From Hydractinia symbiolongicarpus (taxonomy: Eukaryota > Cnidaria > Hydrozoa > Anthoathecata > Hydractiniidae): 64,000 nt of DNA. Positions 8,502-21,236 of this stretch are shown here, in pieces. Position 1 is the first letter of the stretch; each line of letters starts with the position of its first letter. A program made the position numbers and the translations under genes. Below the pieces are notes generated by a model. The model ran no database searches. It was not told the origin of the DNA and was given only the letters and a program-made list of their open reading frames with translations. The stretch spans positions 20,919,501 to 20,983,500 of the forward strand of contig NC_079878.1 of NCBI RefSeq assembly GCF_029227915.1, in the 5' to 3' direction.

Positions 8502-11170
8502 TTAGTTGCGTAGTATATGTTCGGCGCGTTTGTTGGCACTTTCAATGCGAGTCTCGTTTGCAGTGGTCTAAGGAAGACGAAATAGTAAAACAATGGTAAA
8601 GAATAACAAACAAGTAGACAAAGAAATAGATATAAACACACGGAACAACAACAACAACAATAACAACAGTTTTGTTCACCTTGTCTGTAATTCGATCAAT
8701 TTGTTTATTTTGTGTTTCTAATTCACTTCCCATGTCTATTGCCATCGCTTTTAGATTGTCCACTATACCAGCAACTTGACTATAGAAAATAGATATGCAG
8801 TAACAAAACAGAAATACGGTAATGACATCATCGATGTACCGTAACGAAAAAATAGATATACGGTAACGACAAAATAGAAATACGGTAATGACAAAATAGA
8901 AATACGGTAACGACAAAATAGAAATACGGTAACGACAAAATAGAAATACGGTAATGACAAAATAGAAATACGGTAACGACAAAATAGAAATACGGTAACG
9001 ACAAAAAAGAAATACGGGAACGACAAAAAAGATAAACGTTAATGACAAAATAGATATACGGAAACGACAAAATTAATACACGATAACAACAAAATAGATA
9101 TGCGGTAACGACAATGATGAACCTGTAAAGACATCATTTAAAGGGTATCAAATATACAAAACTACAGTCCCCACAAAGATGAACCTGTGAAAACATCTTT
9201 TATTCACATTAAGATACATACCCAATATTTTCGTCCATCTCATCTTCACGTGCATCATTTGTTACTCTAGAAATGAATAACACTGAAATAACATTTAAAC
9301 TGGTAAGGGTATTTTTAAACTACGTAAAGGTAGCTACGTTTAAACTGAGTAAAGGTACGTTTAAACTGAGTATGGGTACGCTTAAACTGAATAGGGGTGC
9401 GTTAAACTGAGTATAGCTACATTTAAACCAGATATTTTTTATTCATCCATGCAAGGATTAAGTTTAAATTTTGTATTTAGAGAATTATATATTCATATTT
9501 TGTTTACGATGAAAAAATTTTAGTGTTACCGTTAGATGTTATATCGTAGTGTAAATGTTTTTATGTGTATGTGCTGTGCAACAACTCTAAATTATAAATA
9601 TTAAATGTGTATGACAGATATTAACTCTCGAAATATTGCACACAGAAGCTGGTGACCGCACACAGAACCTGGTGACTGCACACGTTACTGAGTCCTATCA
9701 TTTACCAAATAAAACGTGTTTTTTCCCAGTGGTAAGAAGTCACATTAGATAGATAAATAGGTTTGCTAAGAGAACCGACCTCTGAATGTAGCCACCAGAG
9801 GGAGCCTTCGCACCACTTGAACTTGGACCAGATCGATTATTTTTCACATCTGAAAACTCGTCGCGTTTACCGTACGCTTTTCTATACTGTTCTGATTTCT
9901 CGAAATCTGGACGCCTAAAAAGATACGTTTTATTAAGTTGTTACGCAGGATTTTGGGTAAATTGCCCTAAATTTTAGTAAGTTTCCCTGAGTTTACAAAT
10001 GACTCTGTTTATCTCGAACAAATATTTTGCTACTTCTCTAGTTTTTCTCTCATTATATCTTATCTTTAACAAATTATTCGGGCTCTTGCGAGTTCGAGAT
10101 AGAGATTTACTTCATTCGCGTACACAAAAATTCGTAAAAACGATAGTAACAATAATCGGAAGATCCGTCCTAAAAAGTTCCTTGACAAAGAAAGTTTAAT
10201 ACCAAATTCCCATGTAAAAAAAAACAAGGTCTGAGTGAAAACAGTGCCTAAATGAAAACAGTGTTCCAATAAAAACAATGCGTGTTTTTAACCTTAGTGA
10301 GAAGCAAAATTTACTCCACTCTTGTGAAGTGAAAGTAATCGGACAGAGAAATACAAAAAATCAAAGAACGAAAACGAACTCACTTTCTGCAACTACAAAC
10401 GCACAATCCACAGAACTTTTCCAGCCCAGTTAAATTCTTTTCTGCTTCCTTCATATCAGCGTTTATAATATCTAAATTCTCTTCAACCCTGTTCAGCTTT
10501 TCACCTTGCTCGTCAAGAGCAACCAAAGTTTTTATCCCAGTGTCTTGCGTCTACGAAAAAAGATGCAACGCTACCGTAACAATAGAATCGGTTGAAAAAT
10601 AATCTGAAATTGCAATAGTTCAACTAACTACAGCAAATGACTAAAAGGCTACAACTACGTTTCTTGCAAGTTACTTTCTATCAGCCATCCTTAATTAGCT
10701 TCTAAAAGTACCAGGCGATGTAGAGTATAATGTCGATAACTTGACCTGATTTTGAAATCCTGTACACGTTCACTGATACATTCTCATTTGTCATTTAAAG
10801 CATATAAAAAGTTCTGCTAAAATTAAGGCACTCGAAATTTCTTGCATATATATTTGCTAGTTTCTCCAACTCGAACTATTTTCTTCTCGAATGAGATATT
10901 TGATTGAGATGATACTTAGTAAAAAATAAAATTTAGGAAATGTTTACATCAAGGTCAAAATAAGACTTACTTCTTCCGCCATTTGCAACATTCTTCGCGT
11001 ACTTTCTAAGGACTAACAAAAAAATTAGACGTCAGTGCTATCATAATACAGAATTAAGAAAATATAAATATATAAAATATAGTGAGATCAATTACTTCAT
11101 CCGTTATCTCATCAGCTCGACGTTGCATCCGCTGCAACTCCATCCTCATCTGTTCCTCCTCAGACATCAT
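8502..11170 (-). CDS. SNAP-25-type t-SNARE, copy A
   Basis: SNAP-25 gives two glutamine SNARE helices (Qb and Qc) to the plasma-membrane fusion complex with syntaxin and VAMP. Seven exons: 11170-11096, 11012-10971, 10550-10384, 9914-9780, 9266-9222, 8779-8680, 8567-8502, 630 bases including stop, 209 residues (vertebrate SNAP-25 is 206). The N-terminal SNARE motif runs about residues 10-80 with the zero-layer Gln in [17 protein letters not shown] in exon 3 is the four-cysteine palmitoylation cluster that holds the protein on membrane. The second SNARE motif runs from [13 protein letters not shown] to the end, with its zero-layer Gln in [10 protein letters not shown]. The start is one of two adjacent ATGs (MMSEEE). 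All phases agree with copy B. Whether it is closer to SNAP-25 or SNAP-23 cannot be told by eye. Confidence 0.96.
8788..9110. repeat. 22-bp minisatellite in intron 5 of SNAP-25 A
   Basis: The unit AAAATAGAAATACGGTAACG plus AC repeats about 14 times, most perfectly at 8860-9000 and decaying at the edges. Because three units make 66 bases, all three minus-strand frames stay open and read as a hydrophobic FYFV-rich repeat. These are artefacts of the array; the flanking SNARE exons splice across it. Confidence 0.93.
9298..9430. repeat. Imperfect 21-bp repeat in intron 4 of SNAP-25 A
   Basis: Five to six degenerate copies of GTTTAAACTGAGTAAAGGTA, with several base changes between copies. No counterpart is visible in copy B, so it arose after the duplication or was lost there. 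Confidence 0.7.
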
Positions 11171-12408
11171 CGTGGCGATTTTACTTTACACTAAACAAAA
11201 TTAATTTATTGATTTGCATATAAAAACTAACAAGAGCTATGCGATAATTTCCAAAACAAGATGTTTGATTTTAATATCTTTAAAAAAAAATCTTTTCCAA
11301 ATGCATTGTATAAACTGCCTTGCTTTTTCATGACCAAAACGAAATGGATTTTGAGATATAAAAAATTATAATCTTTATTTCTAATGCAGAAGCAATACCC
11401 AGAGGTTTTCCAAGGTACAAGATACTAACAGACAAATCATCATCGCTGCAAATGTTTCAAACATGTAAACACAGTTTTTTATATAAACAAAAAAGGAATT
11501 ATTATCAACATTTACATAAATAAATATTACCTAACATAAACATAATTATTCAACAACAAAAGAGAATTTATTTAAAAAATGCTGGCTTATACAAAGTGGT
11601 ATAAAAGACTTTAAAAAATACAAAAAAAAATTGTTTTTATAAATTTCTATATAATGTATTTTTATTTCAATTGACATAGATAACATGGTTTGTAACTATA
11701 AATAAAGGTCAAGTGATAGAAATACACGAGCAAGGAAAAAACAAAATATTCTTGGGACATGTGAAAGTTACATTTTACACTGAATGAGACAACCATGCAT
11801 AAGTCTGAGTGAAAGTGCATTGTTTTGTTGCAAAAATTTCATACAAGATAAATATGAGATAAGTTAAGAATATTATATAATAGTCTTATTAAATTAAGGT
11901 TTGCATGCAAAATTCATCACTTCCACCATTTTTCCCTAGCCAACCTCAAAAATGTTGATTTATCAACAGGGAATTTTAGTTTCAAATAGCTTTTGGTATG
12001 AAGAAAAATCTTTCAAATTCCGTGATTATCTTGATCATACAGAGCTTTTTAGTTTTCCATGCTAAATACTAAAAAATTCAAAAAATGTCTCACAAACAAA
12101 ATGTTTGTATATAAAATACAATAGAATTGTAATAAATAGTAACAAAAATTTACAAAATATGACATATAAATACGAAAAAAAATTGTTCATTACATATATA
12201 CTCTTTTCAATACTAAACATATAAAATTTAAAATTGAATGAAGGTATAATAAAATTTATTAGTTATTAGCAAAAAAAAATACAAATGTGACATGTAAATA
12301 ATAAAAAAAATGTTTAGTACTGTTTCTTTTTTAATATTTTATATGATATATAAAATTTGAAATTCAATGAAGGTATGATACTTAATAATATAATAGATAT
12401 ATGATGTT
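11171..12408. other. Spacer between the SNAP-25 copies
   Basis: About 1.2 kb of strongly AT-rich sequence between the start of copy A and the stop of copy B, both on the minus strand. It should hold the promoter of A and the 3' UTR of B. No canonical TATA box or other element can be picked out against the AT background. Confidence 0.4.
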
Positions 12409-15400
12409 TTAGTTGTCAGCTAATAATTGCTCTGCATGTTTGTTTGCAACATCAATTCGTTCAGCATTTGCATTTGTCTACAATGTAAAACAAAAAATAT
12501 ACAGTCTGCTCAGTATTCTGTCAGATGACTCTTTACAGTCGTTCCTTACTTCCTTGGTTTTACAAATGCCCTCATAACGACCAATTCAAGTTGCCCTTTA
12601 TAATGCTCATTGAATCAAATTACAGATGCAAAAAATCAAATTTGTAAATCCATTAATGTTTTGCTGTAAAGCATGGCATTACACTTCAGGTTGGCTTGAA
12701 TAAGGAAAACAAAGTCTGTCTTAAAAGATTTAACCATGCGATTTTAAGGTTTAACCACTTTTTTAAGGGTATTGTGTCAACTTACTTGATCAGTGATACG
12801 GTCAAGTTGTGAGTTTTGTTTTTTAAGTTCATCGCCCATGTCGAGTGCCATAGATTCCAAGTTGTTCACAATACCTGCTACTTGTCTAACGAATCAAAAA
12901 AAAAAAAAAAAAAAAATAAAGGGATGACCTATAAAAGCCTAAAGTTGTCTTATTTGCAGTAAGAATCAAAGCTACATTATACCATTCGTATTTAAAAAAA
13001 GGTTCATCACTACTTTAATTACAACAAGAAAAAACCTTTTGCTCACATATGAATAAAGGCCTGTTCTCTGAAAATAAACCAATCACTAATCACGTCCTTT
13101 ATTGTAATGCACATGTAATTCCAAGTATATTTAACCTAGGACCTTTTCTTTAGCAAAAATTCCCTGCTGAAAGTTGTAAATAAATTTACTTGGTTTGCAG
13201 TTTTCAAAACTACATTTTGTATGTAATTAAATAAAAAACAAAGTCATAATAAAGTCATGCGATTTGTGAGGATGCAATGTTTTTTTTAAAAAAAAAAAAT
13301 AACTTTTGGTTCTATTATGTTCTCTTTTTTGCTTTTTATGCAAAAATCATCATATTTGTAAAACACCCATAAAACACCAATAGAAGAGAAAATGCTCTTT
13401 GGAAGTTTAACAAGACCAATCCTAGTTAAAAACATAAGTGAACAAAGAAATGAACACAACAGTGACATCAAAATCCAGAATAACACCCTGATTTCTAGTT
13501 CCAACAAGAGATATATAGTGATATGAAAAACTTTTCACTAAAATCTAATTACTGAAAATCAAGAAATTCCTTTCCGTAAATTGTGTATACTACGAGAATA
13601 ATTGAGCTATAGCAGTCTTTTATGTAAAATAGCAATGCAAGAAAAGCTTACTTCATATTATCTTCCATCTCGTCTTCTCTGGCATCATTGGTAACCCTTA
13701 TAAAAACAATACATACGATAACAAAAGTAAAACTTTACCCCAATAAATATTAAATAAAAAAACCCACAAACCTCTGAATAAAATTTCCAGATTCTTCAGT
13801 CTTCTTTACGTTTTTATTCTTTTTGGTATGTGGCCCTGCTATCTGTCCAAAAGCTTTTTTATATTGCTCAGTCTTTTCAAAGTTACGAGGCCTGTTGAAA
13901 TTAAAATAGAAAATACTAATATCTTGTTTTTCTAAAAGTATAGAAAAATATTTGAAAAATCAAAGATCGAATTTTCGAATTGCAGTAAATATATAATTTA
14001 TACGTTTCGTTGCAAGATAAATGTATGCTTTAATTTTTTTTCATAAGGTTGCACTTTGTACCATGCCTGCTTTACGTAATAATCAACGTCCATAAACCAT
14101 ATTTTAGGGGTTGACTATATGCATTAGTCGTGACATATACATGTGTACAAACACACCAACAACGTTACCTAACTTAAAGCAAACAATTTAAATACTGAAT
14201 ACATTTAAAAGGACAATTTTATAAAATTCCAGACAAAAAATGCTATTAGTGTGGTATTATAGAGTGTAGTTGGAGGAGGTTATAAGGTGAAGATTATAAG
14301 GACAGACTTGATACAGAGGAAGTTGAGTTTAGATCTAACACAGTCTAGATCAGATTGGAAGAGGGTCATTAATATACCCTGTCCAACCCATGCTAGCATG
14401 GAAAACGGACGTTAAGCCGAGAATGATGATGATGATGATGAGTGGGGATGGCAACCAACATTTCAGAAATGATGTCTCTTTAATTTGTGCCAAATGAATG
14501 TCTATACAATCGCTGTGTTTAGACATTTTGTTGAGTTCCGAGAGAAATGCTAAGGGTGTGACAATGCAGTTTTTAATCCTACCTTTTATTGTTGCTGGTA
14601 TTTTGTAAACTGTTCATTTATGTTGTAACTGTCACTGGTGTCATTGGTCTAGTCAGCAGTTAGCGTTCTTGACACCTTAAATGATGTATCATTCATAAAA
14701 AAGAAAAGTAAAATTGGAAAGTTGCCTACTGACAAATCATTAAATTGCAGGAAAACACATTACCTCCGGCAGCTACAAAGACATAAGCCACAAAATCGCT
14801 CCATTTTTGTTAAGTTTTCCTCAGCCTCTCTTACATTCGCATTGATATCCTCAAGCTCCTCTTCAATATGGTCTAACCTCTCGCCTTGCTCATCCAATGT
14901 TACCATTGTTTTTATACCCGTTTCTTGAGTCTAAATACGATTTTTGTACAACATTAACTAATCATTTATCCAAGCAACTTGAAACAATTATTATCATTAT
15001 TATTCAAGTATTTTTTCAAAGTTGGGTTTTTACTCAATCATTATCAGGTATTTTGTAACCACTAATTGTTTGTAGGTATACATTTTACAGTTATTTCTTT
15101 GTTTAAGAAATAACAGAAAAAAATGAAACGTTACAACACTTATGACAAAATTACAACCTCCTCTGCCATTTGCAAAATTCTTCGTGTGCTCTCCAGAGAC
15201 TAAAAAATAATAAAAAACATAAGAAATTTTAAATATAGATAAAAAATCTGGAATTTAGTCTTTTCAAGTCAAGTTACTAACTTTTCATTAGAAAATGTTT
15301 TAAAGTTGAAGCTTGCATAGCAACAGAAATATATAGGATTTTACACTGTACCAAAAAAACGAAAATTTGTATTTTGTTTCTGCATTTTTTTAACATTTCT

Positions 15401-15814
15401 TATATACCAGTCCTACATTGAAAAAGTAAAAATGTAAGATGAAAATCAGAATTCCCCCCTCTCAAAAAGGTAATCTTATCAAAGGCTATGTATGAATGTA
15501 CATACAGACTACAAAGATATTTATCTTTTATCATCCTTTAAAGTTGATCAGTGAAATGGTCACATCAGGATTTGTGTGCTTCCATGTATGTATCTTACGC
15601 TATATACCTCATGTTTTAGTTGGGTGCAGTGTTATTGCTTAGGTTTTATTAATAATTGAAATATTAGGGGCATTGTTTTTATGTGCGTGGTCGCATGCCT
15701 CATTGACTGACTTAGGTAATTTTCATTTCATGTCTATATTACCTCGTCTGTGATTTCATTTCCTCTTTTTTGCATCTGCCGTATTTGCATTCTCATTTTC
15801 TCTTCATCTTCCAT
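12409..15814 (-). CDS. SNAP-25-type t-SNARE, copy B
   Basis: Second SNAP-25-like SNARE (Qb plus Qc helices), 204 residues. Seven exons: 15814-15743, 15199-15158, 14930-14764, 13891-13772, 13696-13652, 12885-12786, 12477-12409. Exons 2, 3, 5 and 6 have exactly the lengths of copy A (42, 167, 45, 100 bases), and all intron phases match. The palmitoylation cluster is FCGLCLCSC. Zero-layer glutamines lie in LDEQGERL and KKQNSQLDRI. The linker encoded by exon 4 is Lys-rich (THTKKNKNVKK) and five residues shorter than in A, where it is Ser- and Gly-rich; this is the part that differs most. The exon 2 donor is weak (GTTGTA). The protein is complete and looks functional. Confidence 0.96.
14301..14442 (+). 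mobile_element. SINE tail with CATGCTAGCATGG domain and (GAT)n end, copy 1
   Basis: In intron 3 of SNAP-25 B. The sequence runs from AGACTTGATACAG through CTAGATCAGATTGG, CCCTGTCCAACCCATG and CATGCTAGCATGGAAAAC, and ends in a GAT repeat. A second, inverted copy lies at 62698-62808. The central part resembles, from memory, the conserved domain of cephalopod-type SINEs that also occurs in other animals. The 5' tRNA-like head was not found. Confidence 0.65.
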
Positions 15815-18800
15815 TTTTTATTCTAAATAAAACTATATAAATCTTCTGTTAGTTTTAAAAAATGCATGTCATATAATATATAAATTCAACAAGTTGGGGT
15901 TGAATTGACCTGATCAAAGGTTGGTGGAGGTTAAGAAGACTAGTTATGTTGATTAGCAAGCTTTTTTAACATTTATAAACATTGCAACCAAAGCATGTAA
16001 AAACTCATGTGTTCTCTGTAAAAAAAAGTAAAACTTGCTAATCTTAAACCAAAAATGCAGAAGCATTTTAATTTTGTTTTAAATCATGTAACAGCTTCGC
16101 ATTCTTTTGTAGCAGTTAAGACTACATTCTGCTCAAAACAGACCACTTCCGGTAGGTTTTTAGCAGAAAAATAATAGCCAAGTCTTTTTTAAATACCTAG
16201 TGTGAAACTGGCTTTAAGGTGTCAAACAGTTATATACAGAAACATTATTTTGTTGATGACCAGTAACTTTGCAAAAAAGTCTCCGAGAGATTAAATTGCT
16301 GATCAAAATAAAGAATCAGATTACATTGCAGATCAGTATTACATCTTCCAGGGTGATCAACAGTATATTTTTGATTACATAAAAAAATTGCTTAGGAGAA
16401 ATTGTGAATTCAAAAACAATCCCAGAACAAGCATTTAAAAAGTGACTTTTACATTTCTATTCTTGAATCCAGAACAATTCAAGGACTTTCAGAACCTTTG
16501 GCCACTTTGTTGTAAAATCATGTGACAGCATGCCTTAACTAAGTGATAAAGGTTAAATTACATATGATTTTATGTTGTGTGGTCCTTATCGCTCACCGCA
16601 CAGAGCTATAGGTTAACTTTAATCATTTGAAAATAGATTCTTGATCAGTGGTGGAAGCTATACAGGTCATTTTACTAGTAATGGTCTGGGCAGCTATATA
16701 GTGTGCAGAAGCATGTATAATCCCTAGGAGAGTAGGGTGATTATAGTACAAGTACAAGGTAGAGGGGATGCTGGTACTTGACACAAACCCTAGCCTCAAC
16801 CCTAACTAAAACCATAAAAAATACACTTGTAATCCATGCACTAGTACAAGATTAGACAGACTTGGGTATTGACATACAACACTCTCTGCAATGATAATAT
16901 ATAGATCTAAGAAATGACAAGCGTCACACAGTAAGATCTGCCACATGTGCAAGATATCACAGGAATAGGATCTCTAAATACAAGCTGCGAGGTATATACA
17001 CTAAGGTTCATTTGACAGAGGGACAAAAATTATTTATCAGAAAACAACTTCTAAATAATACCAGAAATTATATCTAATTTCTTTCAAAGCTGCTGTGAAT
17101 AAACACAATATAAATACAGGGTGTGATCCAGCACTCTCAGTTGCCGTTAAATGGCTATTTCCCAATTGAAATTTATCCCAAATTTTGAAAAATTATTATG
17201 CCATTGGTTATATAACAAGGTTTCTAATTTAGAGGTATACAATAGAGGTCCTTAATCCTTTATGTATCTAAATCACAAAAGGTCTTTGCAGATTAAAATT
17301 ATTGTGATACTTGTTTAGGGTCTTCCATAATTGGAGCAATATACATTTTTTGGGTACAGTATTGGAACGTGCACAATCGTCACAGTGCACGCAAGTCAAG
17401 AAGGTCTGCAAAAATGACTTATAAAGGTTTCTAGCTAAAAAGAATTTAATGATGAAAAACTACTGCAAAATTACACAAACCCAACAAAACTCTTGCATTG
17501 ACGATTGTTAAGAACTAGCTACATGTCAAAATCCGAAAGCCTTGACAATTAAACCTTACTACGTAACTGTTACCCTTATTCGGTCCGGGGTGTTTCAAAC
17601 ATATGCTTGGGGAAGAGGGGAGATTGCATAACTTTTTACACTTACATTCTGTTTGAAGTTTCTGAAAGCAAAATAACAATACATAATTCGCATGAAAAAA
17701 TGTCTAAAATTGCCTGAAAATTCAATTTTTTTTCAATTTTTAAAAAAAAGGGAAAGTGGATAATAAAGTATCAAAAAATTGCAAGATAATTTCCCTTGAT
17801 AAAATAAAGTGTGTTGTAAGTTTCAAGTTCAAAGGATAATTCTAACAAAAGTTATTATATTCCAGGATTACGATGCAATTATTTGTTTTTCTGAGGCCTA
17901 TATTCACTTATATATATATATATAAATTATATTTTCTCAAAAAAATAATAGAAGAAAGGTTCAGGACAAATTTTAGCAGAACTTCATTTCATTTCAAAAT
18001 AAAAAATGGAGATGAAAACTAACTTCAATATATATTCACAGAAGAAAAGAGACAGAATTATTATAATTAACATAAAAATACAAACAAACATAATGCTAGA
18101 ATAAGATTTATATACAACATTGTTCTCTGACCCATACATACAATGACACAGTCTGTATAAAAAATATAATATTTGTTACTTCATAAAGGCTCCATCTATA
18201 GGAACTAAATATCATATTCAATTGGTATAGTATATATGACTTTTTCATGAAATACTATTAATTTTAGTGTATAGCTAGCCATAGTCCATTATGGTACGAA
18301 GTCAAACAAATAGCATGCTGTTAACTTGGAGGGGAAAGGGGTCATGAGTTTACCAACCCAATTTGTCTTTACAATGACCTAATTTTCTGACAGCCCTAAG
18401 GATGCTACACATTATACAGAATTGGTAAATGAGTGGATAATAGCTCTCAATAGTCAGTTTTACTTCTATTCTAACCTCTAAACTAGAACTTCAAACACTG
18501 AAGAGCAATCTTTTGTCCTGCCTGAAACTTTTGCTTTATTTAGCTACAATGTAAATTTGTAAATTTTTACAAGTATTTATCATATTATTTTGAATAAGCA
18601 ATGATTTTTATCTACAGCATAAGCTATCTAGCTAGTCAGGTAAACGTGTGGCCAAGTTTAGGTATAGCTGCTAGCACACTTAATTCGAAAGGTTCAGCTG
18701 TGGGTAGCCTTTTTGTCTATAACTAGCTAGTCTTGGTGAGGTGCTGAAGAGAGAAAACCTTCATAGAAAAAAGGAAAAGAATAATATTAAAAAAGGGGGT

Positions 18801-18880
18801 AATTGAAAAGATAAACTACTTTGACCATTTTTTTCTTCATTTTTCAGTGCTGACCCTCTGCATCCAGTTACCTTGAAATT
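15815..18880. other. Gene-free AT-rich stretch upstream of SNAP-25 B
   Basis: I see no coding exon, RNA gene or clear mobile element here. Minor features are a TATATA run near 17910 and short CCCTAA-like bits near 16790-16810 that are too few to be telomeric. The promoter of SNAP-25 B should lie at the left end. Confidence 0.4.
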
Positions 18881-18884
18881 AGTG

Positions 18885-19385
18885 TTCCGTACGAAATTGA
18901 CCCATTGTACGAGGTTGGTCATTTTTCGCCCTTGTACGAAGAAGGGCAATTTTGTACGAAAATGGGCTGTACAAAAATTATGCAACGAATAATTTGGTTT
19001 AGAAATGAAATAATATCTAAACATTGTTAAATAAATTCAGTAAGCATGATTATCTCTTAAATATTCTCTGAACGTTAATTTTTGACACCAGCTAATGATT
19101 GCACCACCAACTTCGTACAACATAAATAACTGTGTACGAGGTTGGGCCAATGTCACTCCACTTAACTTGATTCTTTTTTAATCAATACTAACTTCGTACG
19201 ACTTCAAATACTATACGAGGTTGGGCCTACTTTACTTCTTCTTAGTTGATTTTTTTTTAACCATACCAACTTTGTACAACTAAGTTGAATGCGTATACAC
19301 TATACGAGGTTGGGCCTACTTCACTTCTTCTATTTAACTTGAATTTTTTTGAATCATCCAACTTCGTACAACTTTTTTTTAAAAA
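18885..19385. repeat. Hairpin-bearing tandem repeat with AACTTCGTAC / GTACGAGGTTGG arms
   Basis: From about 19108, three full units and a partial one of 78-92 bases each begin AACTTCGTAC (or AACTTTGTAC) and continue to TATACGAGGTTGGGCC followed by a T-rich stretch. The two motifs are inverted relative to each other, so each unit can fold. A looser cluster of TGTACGA motifs precedes at 18890-18980, and related TGTACGAAG motifs recur at 20146-20215. No coding capacity is seen. Confidence 0.8.
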
Positions 19386-20315
19386 AATAATAGTGTCTTT
19401 AACTTTTCCAAAATTAGATATTTTTTATAATTTCTACATCCGAGATCTTATTACAGCGGGCGGTCTTTTACTTTTCCTTGTTATATGTATATATGAGAAT
19501 GTTCTTACATGGGGAAATGGAGCGCACAAAACATCCGATATATACCAAGTGTAGGATAACTCATCACTTGGAATTTTTTTCTTCGCAGTTTTGCGTTTCA
19601 TAGCAATTGAAACGGTGTCTATTCTTCCACTTAAGAAATCCACTATTGTGTTATAGTCTGTTCCGCCATTATTACAGAATTCTGTTTAGTTCTTTGAACT
19701 TCCAACCACTCCTGAAATTTTTCTTCCATGTACCTCTTTTCAGTCTCCATTGTGCTGAACACATAAACACACGTTAAAAGTTTCAATGTAAATTTAAAAA
19801 TAAGCGTTCGAAAAAACACTCGAAAAGGATTCGCCCCATGGAACCTGGCTGTTTCAGCGACTCGCGCTTCGCTCGTTGATTGTCATAAAAATCTGAAAAT
19901 CTACCACTATGTCTAAGCCCCAAACCCACTCCCCAAACCCCCACATTGGAAATTGTGGCACAGGGGCCTGTAATGAGATCCAGACAAGAGTCTAACCTGC
20001 TCACCTATTTTGTATTTTTTCAAAGAGACATCTAGATCGTAAAAATAAATGTATTATTTTTTATTTAAAAAGTAAAATAAAAGAAAAGAAGATATTTGAA
20101 AAAAGTTATTATCTTGTCTTTTCTTTTTTTGACAAAATTCGCTGCTGTACGAAGATGGTTAGCTTTGTACGGAGATGGTCACTCTCAGCGCTACGGCAAA
20201 AAAGCCCAATTTCGTACAGTGAAAGTGGCAATTCCTGACATGATGAAAAAGATTTTAACAAGAGAAGAAGCTTCGTCGACCCTTTGCATGTAGACTCATA
20301 CTGCTTGACAAAAAT

Positions 20316-21236
20316 CCTTGTCTTCGTCCTATAGGAATTGGAGAGCTCTTGAGACGTATAGTGAGGAAGGTGGTTATGTCGGTTGCAAGAGATGATTGGA
20401 TGATCTCAGTCGGTTCACTACAAGTGTGTGTCGGGCAAATCAATCGAGCACGCAATAAGGTCGATATTTTAAGATGTATCAGCTGATGCAGCACTTCTGG
20501 TTGATGCAACGAATTTATTTAACTCATTTAACCGTCAGACATATTTACACGACGTAACCGTCGTATTTCCATTGTCGGCAACATTTGTTTAATTGCTATT
20601 CATTCCATTCTTGAAGAGTTGAAATCGTGTGAAAACACCACGCAAGGAGATCCTATTACCATAGTGTTTATGCGATCTGTTAAAAATAATCTTAATTCTA
20701 GGTTATTTCGACGATTTTACTGCTGCTGGAGAACTGAGCGATTTTAATAACTGAATAAAGTGAATGAGCTTGAACCAAAATTGGGATATCATTCTAATTC
20801 TACCAAAGCTTGGTTAATTGCGAAAGATTCAGTAACAGAAATCCAGATAAGATATTCGTCAAGGATACCGGAATCAAAACGTTCAAATAACAATATATGC
20901 AAGGCAAGTTGATGATTGGACCAAACAGTTTCAATTGCTGAGAAAAACTGTTTATATTGAGCCACAAGCTGCGTATTGTGGATTTATCACGGAGTTTAAA
21001 CACAAGACCTCGTAAAGTGTGCGAACTATCACTGGCATCGATGAACAACTCAGACATCTTGATAACGTTATATATAATGCGCTTATCCCAGCAATTACAG
21101 GGGGATTGAACGATTCAGTCAAGATGAGAAAACTTATGTCGCTGTCACTAAGATTGGGTTGTCTTGCAATACCAACATTTGCTAATATAGCTATCACCCA
21201 ATTTCAAAACTCAATCACCATTACAGAAATTTTGTA
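20316..21236 (+). pseudogene. Decayed reverse transcriptase of a retroelement
   Basis: A broken reading frame matches, from memory, RT-domain proteins common in cnidarian genomes. Pieces in order: RPIGIGELLRRIVRK, DDWMISVGSLQVCVGQI, ALLVDATNLFNSFNRQ, TTQGDPITIVFM, YFDDFTAAGELSDFN (the position of the catalytic Asp pair), PQAAYCGFITEFKHK, and NALIPAITGG with LMSLSLRLG. Several frame changes and stops separate them, so no functional protein can be made. The element's ends were not found, and the RT clade is not assigned. Confidence 0.7.

Noticed and set aside
8542-9070. Hydrophobic repetitive minus-strand frames resembling a membrane protein
   Set aside because: They come from the 22-bp minisatellite in SNAP-25 A intron 5; one merely reads through the real exon 6.
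16787-16815. CCCTAA-like motifs suggesting telomeric repeat
   Set aside because: Only two or three imperfect copies, far too few for an interstitial telomere array.
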